The notes under the pieces were generated by a model. That model was given only the letters and a program-made list of their open reading frames with translations. It was not told where the DNA came from and did no database searches. From Oscillospiraceae bacterium (GTDB lineage: Bacteria; Bacillota; Clostridia; Oscillospirales; Oscillospiraceae): 64,000 bases of DNA. A program made the translations under genes and the position numbers. Location: positions 1-64,000 of the forward strand of contig JAFWDU010000003.1 of NCBI GenBank assembly GCA_017516005.1, in the 5' to 3' direction. This document shows positions 8,301-15,303 of this stretch, one piece after another. Position 1 is the stretch's first letter, and each line of letters starts with the position of its first letter.

Positions 8301-9515
8301 TTACTTCATTGAGGTGTTTTGGGTCAGAATCACGCGGAAAGAGGCGCTGTCCGACCAATGGAGCGGGAGCATATCCATACTGACATAAACCGTTTTCAGT
8401 CTGGGAAGCGATTCAAGCGGCTGCAGATCGGATACCTCTGTATAGGTTAAATCGATCTCTTCAAGACTTGGAAGGTCAGTAAGCGGAGCAAGACCGGTCA
8501 CTTTGCTTCCTGAGAGGATGAGTCTGCGGAGAAGCAGATGTGAACCGAGTCCGTTGAGATCCTGAACCGGCTGACAGATCAGAGCAAGAACTTCCAGACG
8601 TGCCGCATCCTGCAGAAGCGTGAGATCAGATACCTGACCCGTAATGACGGGAGCTCCGTTTACCCGGCAGCTTCCGTCAGGCAGAAACGTGACGTTATCC
8701 AATCCGGATGTCACCATATTTCCGCAGAAATAGAGTTCCGGAATTTCAGCGACTTCCCATCGGAAGATTTCCTCCTCGTCCTTGCCAAGGGCGCGCCTGA
8801 TGGCTTTTTCCTGCTGCCGGTCAGGGAAAGAAACGGCAAAATACCGTTCAGCTTCCCCAAGTTCAATTACCTTTACAGGCTCCGGCTCCGGTTCTGGTTC
8901 AGGTTCCGGCTCCGGCTCCGGTGGAATCACCGGCATTGTGTCCTGCGCAGTACTTATCTGAGGTTCGGAATAGGGGGTCCATCGGCCGCTTACAATGGCG
9001 TAAAACGATGCTGCAGAGACGAGAAACAGAAGAAGCGAGGCAGCCATGGCAAGGATACGCCAGGGAATTCTTTCGCGCCATGAACGGCGGAAGCGGCGAA
9101 GGATAAAACCGGTCTTCAGAATTGCCCGGGAACGGTCCTGTGCAGCGGGGAGAAATGGGATGATTTCTTTCCCTTCCAGAATGGAGCGCCAGTTCTCGTC
9201 TGCTTCAGACTCATCCAGACGAACAACCAGAATGGGCCTTTTCAGACGTTCGGCAGTGCGCATTTCACTGAAACAGTTGGGAGACGCCAGCGCGGCTTTT
9301 GACAGGAAGAAAATGACACGTTCACAGTTCTGCATGTGATTGGCAATGTTGGAAGGCCAGTCGCTTCCGGCAGGAATGCCCTCGTCATACCATAAACGGA
9401 TACCGGAATCGTGGAGAATCCGGATGGTATCAATGACTTCCGATGACTGCTTATGTGCGTAGCTGATAAACAGAAAAGGACGATTTCCATCATACGGTTT
9501 AAAGAATCCACTCAT
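8301..9515 (-). CDS. TIR domain/transmembrane/LRR protein with intact catalytic glutamate
   Basis: The 404-residue product has a clear TIR domain at residues 12-125: FLFISYAHK (strand A), GIRLWYDEGI (BB loop region), VIFFLSKAAL and SPNCFSEMRTAE. Glu84 is where NAD-cleaving TIR enzymes keep their catalytic glutamate. A basic stretch (RRFRRSWRERIPWR) precedes one membrane helix (about 154-176), predicting a cytoplasmic TIR and an external C-terminus. A rigid proline-glutamate linker of seven EP units (about 199-214) leads to a domain with about four leucine-rich repeats near residues 294-380 (DLTLLQDAARLEVLAL; LTDLPSLEEIDLTYTEV). The start overlaps the upstream gene's stop by ATGA. The layout resembles a Toll-like receptor in reverse order. 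NADase or cyclase activity is inferred from the family, not shown. Confidence 0.8.
   Translation of the reverse strand: MSGFFKPYDGNRPFLFISYAHKQSSEVIDTIRILHDSGIRLWYDEGIPAGSDWPSNIANHMQNCERVIFFLSKAALASPNCFSEMRTAERLKRPILVVRLDESEADENWRSILEGKEIIPFLPAAQDRSRAILKTGFILRRFRRSWRERIPWRILAMAASLLLFLVSAASFYAIVSGRWTPYSEPQISTAQDTMPVIPPEPEPEPEPEPEPEPVKVIELGEAERYFAVSFPDRQQEKAIRRALGKDEEEIFRWEVAEIPELYFCGNMVTSGLDNVTFLPDGSCRVNGAPVITGQVSDLTLLQDAARLEVLALICQPVQDLNGLGSHLLLRRLILSGSKVTGLAPLTDLPSLEEIDLTYTEVSDLQPLESLPRLKTVYVSMDMLPLHWSDSASFRVILTQNTSMK
8877..8924 (-). repeat. Tandem hexanucleotide repeats coding the Pro-Glu linker
   Basis: Seven consecutive six-base units alternate GAG or GAA with CCN codons on the minus strand, giving seven EP dipeptides after two prolines. 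Such tracts can expand or contract by slippage in steps of two residues, changing the distance of the LRR domain from the membrane. Confidence 0.8.
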
Positions 9516-10348
9516 GGCAATTCGCCCCCAATCAGTACAATCTGAAAGCGGTCAAAGGGAAGTGAAGAGGAAGAATCTATGGCCGACTGGTTGATTTCTA
9601 GTGTTTCCAGATTCGAAAGAAGATCCAGCTCGTTCCAGGAGGAAGGAAGCGCATCCAGCCGAAGAACATGTATTTCGGAAAGATTCTCCTCAGTAATCAA
9701 TCCTCCGCCGAGTGCTGCCCGGATGGAGGCCAGAAGGACCGGATCCTCAATCAGAATGCTGTCAGCCGGCAATTCCGCCTGTTCTGCCGGCTCCAGTCTG
9801 ATCCAGTGCCTGGCAGACAGGATGCCGGCGCCGAACAGCAGGGCAAGAATCAGAAACGCTGCGGCAATCCGGCCGGTCAGATTGCTTCGGGTACGCACAG
9901 GTTCTCCCAACAGATCCTGTGAAAAACCATCTGAATGAATGACGGCGTTTTCATAGGCGTTCGGCTCTTTCAGGGTTCGGAGAGAAAGAACCGGGATCTC
10001 TTCTCTCAGACTCATGGAAAGATGGCGGTCAGCACCATCTGTATCCAAGCAGAGAATCGGTCTGTTCTGTTTCTGGTTTACAAGTACAAATGTCTTGGAG
10101 TCCTGATCGGAAACAATTGCGTCCGTCAGAAGCACCAGAGTCAGAGATGCTTCTGAAGCACGGTTCTGCCGCCGATGCAGTTCATCGGAACTGCCTGCAT
10201 TGTCAAGACAATACCAGATTCTGCAGCCTCGTTCCAGAAGAGGACGCATGTACTTCCAGGCCTTGTCCATGTCTTTCTTTGCAAAGGCAAAATAGAGATA
10301 AGGTTCTCCGCCTTCATAAGGCGGTACCGGCAGTTGTTTTCTGTTCAT
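9512..10348 (-). CDS. Divergent TIR-like/transmembrane protein with short LRR-like tail
   Basis: The 278-residue product has a TIR-like order of strands at its N-terminus: PYLYFAFAKKD (17-27), RIWYCLDN (43-50), LTLVLLTDAIV (69-79) and RPILCLDTDG (96-105). At the place of the catalytic glutamate it reads SKTFVLV, so the NAD-cleaving residue appears lost. One membrane helix (about 160-178) follows a basic NLTGR junction. The external part is short (about 95 residues) with an LRR-like LDLLSNLETLEINQS unit near the end. Four-base ATGA overlaps at both ends tie it to the HD-RyR gene upstream and the catalytic TIR gene downstream. It may act as a pseudo-enzyme partner of the catalytic TIR protein. 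Confidence 0.7.
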   Translation of the reverse strand: MNRKQLPVPPYEGGEPYLYFAFAKKDMDKAWKYMRPLLERGCRIWYCLDNAGSSDELHRRQNRASEASLTLVLLTDAIVSDQDSKTFVLVNQKQNRPILCLDTDGADRHLSMSLREEIPVLSLRTLKEPNAYENAVIHSDGFSQDLLGEPVRTRSNLTGRIAAAFLILALLFGAGILSARHWIRLEPAEQAELPADSILIEDPVLLASIRAALGGGLITEENLSEIHVLRLDALPSSWNELDLLSNLETLEINQSAIDSSSSLPFDRFQIVLIGGELP

Positions 10349-12375
10349 TCGTTTACTCCTGACAGACGGTAAATCCTGAGACCGTCATATTTCTTCAGCA
10401 GCAGAAGCATCGTACAGAAAGGCTTCCAGTCTTTTCCCTGTTCTTCTTCGGAGAGCGTAAGATAATGTGCTTTGCAGATCTCTTCCGTCAGTTCTGAATC
10501 CAGCGCCAGGGCATGAATGCGAAGCTGCTCTCTCAGATCTGAAGCGGAAACTGATGAGTCGGAAGCGGCGATTTCCTGATATGCCGTGCCGTACTTCCAG
10601 CCCATTGCCTGATGTTCCCGCAGCCACCGTTCATGTTCCAGCGGAGCGAATACGGAAGTCTGTTTCTCTTGAAAAGACTGAACCATCTCAAAATCGACAG
10701 GACGGTCCGAATAGAAGCAGTGAATGGCATTCAGATACCGGCTGAAGCTTTTTGCCTGATTGATGTTGGCAATCTGGTACTCCAGGGAAAGAGATTCAAA
10801 CATGGACTCCAGTTCCGATGGATCCGTTTCACTGGACATGTAACGTCCGTTGAGCGCAACCGCAAAATCATACAGATGAAGAAAACTGCTTGCGGACAGA
10901 TAGGTGTGTTTCCGCTTCCTGTCGACCATCTGAATGGATGGCTTTACGGTGAGCGGAACGGAAGAAAGATTGACGATTGCATTTATGTCCTTTGTGAAAC
11001 GTGATTCTTTTTCGGACATATCACTGTATGCTTTCAGACGCGGAGCTTTGCCCTGTTCGCCGCACTCCTCCCAGAGCCGGTACTGACGCAGGAATGCGTC
11101 AATTTTATCCTGCTCTTCCTGGTCGTAGTAGTAGACCGCTGAGACAGATCCCCCGGAAAAATCAAAATCTGCAGCCATGGGATGCAGTTCTGTTCTGGAA
11201 TTGCGGCCATAAGCAGTCCGATCCCAGCACTGGAGTTCATCACAAAGCATCAGAAGCCAAGCAAGAGGATGAAGATCCATGGAAAGAGGACGCTTCCGTT
11301 TCTCCGGATCTTTGTAGAACGCAATCGAGAATTTATAAAGACTGTTGTGAAGCACAATCGCAGTCAGAACATCCACATGATTCTTTGTGATGTTTTCTGC
11401 GCCGAACGCTTTTTCAAACTCTGAATAAAGCCGTGCCGCACTGAACAGAGCATGATCCATGAAATAACCGAATCGATCCGGATGCGTTGGCTTGCTGTCC
11501 AGGATATCCAGAAGAGATTCTTCCGTGGTACCGTATTCGGAACCCAGCTTGTTCTGAATGTCCCAGGCCATCAGCGCAGTAGAGGAGGCAAACTGTCTGC
11601 CGAAGAGCGCATGGAAATGCTCGGCTGCAGCTTCACTCAGTTCTGTCAGAGTGTCCATAGACTGATAGCTCAGGAAAAGACTTCCTTCGCCGCGTTCCTG
11701 ATTCTCCACTTCAAAATAGGACAGAACCTGTTCAAAGGGCAGTTCAAAGGGATAACCGATATCATGAAACAGAGAGGCGAGACCCCAGAAGCGCAGAAAC
11801 TGACAGGCGCTTTCCCGGCTCTCGGGGTCCTCCAGATCATAGAAAGAAGCAAAAGAATGGCGATAGGATTCTGAATTCTCGTAAATTGCCAGACCCAGCG
11901 CAAATACATAGACGGAGTGAGAATAGTGGTCCCTGTGTTTGAGCAGGAGAGAGCTTCCGTTGCTTTCATATTCCGAGAGCAACTCGACCATATGTTTGGA
12001 TCTGCCATAGGGCCCGAAAAACATCTCCAGAAAACAGTAATAGACAACATATGCATCCTCAGCAACACCGGAATCAATAAAGGTCTCCAGTGATTTCTCC
12101 AGAGAGAGCCGATTGATGTCCATCTCCATATTGTAGGGGATCTGTCCGGATTTCAGACTTCTTCCCCGGTACGTTCCGGTTCGGATTTCCTCGCACGCAA
12201 TCTCCGAATCAAACAGAAGCTCTTCACAGCGATTATGCAGAAAACGAAGTGCCGAGGATTTCAGATCATTCGGATGTAATTCATTGCAGTACAGCTGTGG
12301 CTGAGCGGGACCAAGGTCCCGGCCAAAACGGCGGACCATATCATCATGCATGTGCTGAAGAGCGGTGTAAGACAT
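10345..12375 (-). CDS. HD-domain phosphohydrolase-like protein with C-terminal RyR-like domain
   Basis: The 676-residue product starts at 12375 behind AGGAGGATCCGGAT. Its middle has an HD-superfamily metal site: His153 (SHSVYVFALG), His204-Asp205 (SLFHDIGYPFE), His343 (IVLHNSLYKF) and Asp379 (LMLCDELQCWDR). These families hydrolyse phosphate esters in nucleotides, such as cyclic nucleotides or dNTPs. Residues about 571-673 resemble the RyR domain: LEHERWLREHQAMGWKYG is followed by LSEEEQGKDWK and a hydrophobic helix ending GLRIYRL. Prokaryotic RyR domains have been proposed to bind nucleotide-derived ligands. No membrane helix is seen, so it should be cytoplasmic. It is first in the operon and overlaps the next TIR-like gene by ATGA. 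The RyR call is by eye and less sure than the HD call. Confidence 0.7.
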   Translation of the reverse strand: MSYTALQHMHDDMVRRFGRDLGPAQPQLYCNELHPNDLKSSALRFLHNRCEELLFDSEIACEEIRTGTYRGRSLKSGQIPYNMEMDINRLSLEKSLETFIDSGVAEDAYVVYYCFLEMFFGPYGRSKHMVELLSEYESNGSSLLLKHRDHYSHSVYVFALGLAIYENSESYRHSFASFYDLEDPESRESACQFLRFWGLASLFHDIGYPFELPFEQVLSYFEVENQERGEGSLFLSYQSMDTLTELSEAAAEHFHALFGRQFASSTALMAWDIQNKLGSEYGTTEESLLDILDSKPTHPDRFGYFMDHALFSAARLYSEFEKAFGAENITKNHVDVLTAIVLHNSLYKFSIAFYKDPEKRKRPLSMDLHPLAWLLMLCDELQCWDRTAYGRNSRTELHPMAADFDFSGGSVSAVYYYDQEEQDKIDAFLRQYRLWEECGEQGKAPRLKAYSDMSEKESRFTKDINAIVNLSSVPLTVKPSIQMVDRKRKHTYLSASSFLHLYDFAVALNGRYMSSETDPSELESMFESLSLEYQIANINQAKSFSRYLNAIHCFYSDRPVDFEMVQSFQEKQTSVFAPLEHERWLREHQAMGWKYGTAYQEIAASDSSVSASDLREQLRIHALALDSELTEEICKAHYLTLSEEEQGKDWKPFCTMLLLLKKYDGLRIYRLSGVNE

Positions 12376-12501
12376 ATCCGGATCCTCCTGTGACAGCGGA
12401 TTGAAAGAAAATTTAGTAATGAAGAAAACTGCAGGCCGGCTTTTGAAGCGAACAGTCGGAGCAGTGAATCGAAACGGACTGACACGATTCACTCTGCTTA
12501 C

Positions 12502-12530
12502 AATTTACCAATGATCGAACATCAACGCAA
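12502..12530 (-). promoter_or_regulatory. Possible promoter of the HD-RyR/TIR-LRR operon
   Basis: On the minus strand TTGCGT (12525-12530), a 17-base spacer and TAAATT (12502-12507) precede the ATG at 12375 by about 120 bases. No operator-like repeat is obvious in the leader. Confidence 0.4.
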
Positions 12531-12613
12531 GAATAATCTTTCAATCCAAATTATGAATCGGCATTATGGGTGCGAAAGAATGGATGCCCGCAAAATGAAG
12601 CGAGAAGTGAGAA

Positions 12614-12642
12614 TTGACAAAGAATTCAATTACGAAGATAAT
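12614..12642 (+). promoter_or_regulatory. Strong promoter for the rhodanese gene
   Basis: TTGACA (12614-12619), 17-base spacer, GATAAT (12637-12642). The roughly 80-base leader before the ATG contains a small hairpin near 12680-12694 (GAGAT...ATCTC); I recognise no riboswitch in it. Confidence 0.75.
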
Positions 12643-12730
12643 TAAATAAGGACGGCGGATTCCGCTGCCCCGATGAAACGAGATATGCAATCTCAGCAAC
12701 AGACCAGATGGAGAAGAAGGGAGATTTCCT

Positions 12731-13060
12731 ATGCCGGATTTACAGGGCAGTTATTTGCAGATCAGCCAGGATGAGGCAAAGCGCATCATGGCTGAGAAGA
12801 GCGGATATCAGATTGTAGACGTGAGAAGACAGGATGAATTTTCTCAGGGGCATATTCCGGGTGCAATCTGCATTCCGAATGAATCCATAAACTTTGACAT
12901 GCCGGAGGAACTGCCGGATCCGGATCAGATGCTCCTTGTGTATTGCAGAAGTGGACGAAGAAGCAAGGAAGCTGCACAGAAACTGGCGGATCTGGGTTAT
13001 ACAAATGTGCTGGAATTCGGAGGAATTATCACCTGGACCGGTAGCGTCACGACTGAATGA
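12731..13060 (+). CDS. Single-domain rhodanese-like sulfurtransferase
   Basis: The 109-residue product is one rhodanese domain with the active-site loop VYCRSGRRS. Cys72 is the residue that would carry persulfide sulfur. The CDC25-like strand VDVRRQDEFSQGHIPGAI (about 29-46) is also present. It would move sulfur to thiols or cyanide in the cytoplasm. It has its own strong promoter and lies 70 bases before the aldo/keto reductase, so the two are probably co-transcribed. Confidence 0.9.
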   Translation: MPDLQGSYLQISQDEAKRIMAEKSGYQIVDVRRQDEFSQGHIPGAICIPNESINFDMPEELPDPDQMLLVYCRSGRRSKEAAQKLADLGYTNVLEFGGIITWTGSVTTE

Positions 13061-13130
13061 TGATCCGTGCGGTGATCATAAAAAGCCGGAACGACGGATC
13101 CGAATGAAAAGAATAATGGGGGAGATTCAG

Positions 13131-14264
13131 ATGAATGAGCTTGGAGCGAATATCCGAAAACTGGGATTCGGACTGATGCGCCTTCCGCAGATGGAGGACG
13201 GCAAGACCATTGACGTGGAACAGGTCAAACAGATGGTGGATCTGTTTATGGAAGCGGGATTTACTTATTTCGACACGGCTTGGGCATACGCTGGTTCGGA
13301 AGATGCCATTCGTCAGGCTCTGGTTGAACGGTATCCGCGGGATTCATTCCAGCTTGCCACAAAAAACGCAGCTTGGATCAACTGCAAATCAAGAGAGGAT
13401 GCCGTCGCCCAGTTTGAAACATCTCTGAAAAAGACCGGCGCGGGATACTTTGACTTTTATCTCCTGCATAATCTGGGCGCGAATCGTACCAAAGTGTTTG
13501 AAGATTTCGATCTCTGGCGATTTATTCAGGCGAAGAAAGAGGAAGGCCTGATCCGCCATATCGGATTCTCCTTCCACGCCGGCCCGGACGAACTGGAGGA
13601 AATCCTTCAGAAACACCCGGAAGCGGAATTTGTGCAGCTGCAGATCAACTATCTTGACTGGGATAGTCCCTCTGTTCAGGCCAGAGCGAATTACGAAATG
13701 GCCAGGAAATACGGGAAAAAGGTTGTCATTATGGAACCGGTAAAAGGCGGAATGCTGGCAAATCCGCCCGCCCCTGCAGCTGAGGTTTTCCATGCGGCAG
13801 ACCCCGAGGCTTCCTGTGCTTCCTGGGCGATTAAATTCGCTGCAGATCTGGAAGGAATCATTACGGTTCTGTCGGGAATGAGCAATCTGGAACAGATGAA
13901 AGACAACCTGAGCTATATGAAAGATTTCAAGGGACTTTCAGATACGGACAGGGCAGTCCTGAATGACGCCAGAAAAGCAATTGCGCGTATTCCGCTGATT
14001 CCCTGTACCGGATGCAATTACTGCGCAAAAGTCTGTCCTATGGAGATCGGTATCTCCGGTTCCTTCGCCGCGATGAATCAGTATACCCTGTTCGGAGATC
14101 TGAATGCAGCGAAAGGGCAGATCGACTGGCAGGTAAAAGGGCAGAACCGCAAGACGGCGGATGAATGCATCCTCTGCGGATCCTGTGAAGAGGTATGCCC
14201 GCAGCAGATTGACATTCGATGGGAACTGGAACGTGTCGCCTCGGCTTTTCATTTTGCGTTTTGA
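13131..14264 (+). CDS. Aldo/keto reductase with C-terminal 4Fe-4S ferredoxin domain
   Basis: The 377-residue product has an aldo/keto reductase barrel (about 1-280), seen in FTYFDTAWAY with the catalytic Asp and Tyr, the lysine strand LATKN and the histidine in FYLLHN. A ferredoxin-like tail follows with CTGCNYCAKVCP and CILCGSCEEVCP, each able to bind an iron-sulfur cluster. This is the COG1453-type oxidoreductase common in anaerobes, likely NAD(P)H-linked with electron exchange to ferredoxin; the substrate is unknown. I chose the ATG at 13131, preceded by GGGGGAG, over upstream in-frame starts such as 13104. Confidence 0.88.
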   Translation: MNELGANIRKLGFGLMRLPQMEDGKTIDVEQVKQMVDLFMEAGFTYFDTAWAYAGSEDAIRQALVERYPRDSFQLATKNAAWINCKSREDAVAQFETSLKKTGAGYFDFYLLHNLGANRTKVFEDFDLWRFIQAKKEEGLIRHIGFSFHAGPDELEEILQKHPEAEFVQLQINYLDWDSPSVQARANYEMARKYGKKVVIMEPVKGGMLANPPAPAAEVFHAADPEASCASWAIKFAADLEGIITVLSGMSNLEQMKDNLSYMKDFKGLSDTDRAVLNDARKAIARIPLIPCTGCNYCAKVCPMEIGISGSFAAMNQYTLFGDLNAAKGQIDWQVKGQNRKTADECILCGSCEEVCPQQIDIRWELERVASAFHFAF

Positions 14265-14315
14265 CAGATTGAGCGGTACGCTCGTCTCCGATTAAGAATA
14301 CACAATCGATTCAGA

Positions 14316-14350
14316 AGGCCGAAACCTGTGCAGGGTTTCGGCCTGTTCAT
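14316..14350 (+). terminator. Terminator after the aldo/keto reductase
   Basis: An 11-bp perfect stem (14316-14326 with 14334-14344) has a 7-base loop; the T-tract after it is short. Confidence 0.65.
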
Positions 14351-14406
14351 GTAAAAAGATAGCTCATGGAAGGGTGAAAACCGGGAAAATGATGGTTTTT
14401 CACGGC

Positions 14407-14435
14407 TTGACAATCGGAAAATGCCTCTCTATACT
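14407..14435 (+). promoter_or_regulatory. Strong promoter for the rRNA methyltransferase/topA operon
   Basis: TTGACA (14407-14412), 17-base spacer, TATACT (14430-14435), 45 bases before the ATG at 14480. Confidence 0.8.
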
Positions 14436-14479
14436 TTATAAGGATATCCATAAGTATGAAAGTATGGTGACAAAGGGAT

Positions 14480-15229
14480 ATGCAAGAAACTGTTACCAGC
14501 CGGAAAAATCCCGCGGTTCAGCAGATGAGACGGCTGCTTCGTGACAGAGATGCAAGACGTACTGACGGCTGCTTTGCAGCAGAAGGCACCAAGCTGTTTG
14601 AGGAAGCGGTTCGCTGGTGTCCGAAACTTGAGACAGTTTTCTGCACAAAAGAAATCCGACTGCCGGATCTTTCTCCTGATGTGCGTGTCTACATTGTGCC
14701 GGATGAGCTGCTTGCCTACATCTCCACGCAGAAAGCGCCCCAGGGTATCATTTTCAGTGCGAGAATTCCAAATGCGGAAGCTGTGAAGCTCCAGCCGGGA
14801 ATGCTGGTCCTGGACGGGATTCAGGATCCTGGAAATGTGGGGACAATCCTTCGGACGGCGGATGCGCTGGGAGTAAAGGTGGTTCTGTCCGACGGATGTG
14901 CCGATCCGTTTCATCCGAGAACAATCCGGGCCGCAATGGGTGCGGTTTTTCGTTCGGTACCTCTTGTCAGAAGCAGAAAGCAGCTTCTGGAAGATGCTGC
15001 GGAAGGAGTTCCCATCGCTGTGACTGCCCTGTCACAGGACGCTCAGGATATTCGGAGCACCCGCCTCAGAGATTATGCACTTGTGATTGGTTCTGAAGGG
15101 CAGGGCATTTCAGAGGATTTTATGAGAGTGGCTTCCCTCAGGCTGATTATTCCCATGCGTCCGGAGTGTGAATCCCTGAATGCAGCTGCCGCGGCTGCAA
15201 TCGTCATCTGGCAGATGCAGTCCGCATAG
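14480..15229 (+). CDS. SpoU/TrmH-family RNA 2'-O-methyltransferase
   Basis: The 249-residue product has an N-terminal substrate-binding part (about 1-95) and a C-terminal SPOUT knot domain. The three SpoU motifs are present: LDGIQDPGNVGTILRTADA, VIGSEGQGIS and PMRPECESLNAAAAAAI. Enzymes of this type methylate a ribose 2'-hydroxyl in rRNA or tRNA using S-adenosylmethionine. The length and N-terminal domain fit RlmB- or YsgA-like enzymes acting on 23S rRNA, but the exact site cannot be told. It stands 74 bases upstream of topA and probably shares its transcript. Confidence 0.88.
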   Translation: MQETVTSRKNPAVQQMRRLLRDRDARRTDGCFAAEGTKLFEEAVRWCPKLETVFCTKEIRLPDLSPDVRVYIVPDELLAYISTQKAPQGIIFSARIPNAEAVKLQPGMLVLDGIQDPGNVGTILRTADALGVKVVLSDGCADPFHPRTIRAAMGAVFRSVPLVRSRKQLLEDAAEGVPIAVTALSQDAQDIRSTRLRDYALVIGSEGQGISEDFMRVASLRLIIPMRPECESLNAAAAAAIVIWQMQSA

Positions 15230-15303
15230 CGAAAGCCTGATTGTTATTTGCAATACCCGTGCCCTGAGCGGCACGTGATCTGATTCAATTTGGAGGAAAT
15301 ACA

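Noticed and set aside
12643..12730. Possible riboswitch in the rhodanese leader
   Set aside because: Only a 5-bp hairpin is present; no known riboswitch core could be recognised.
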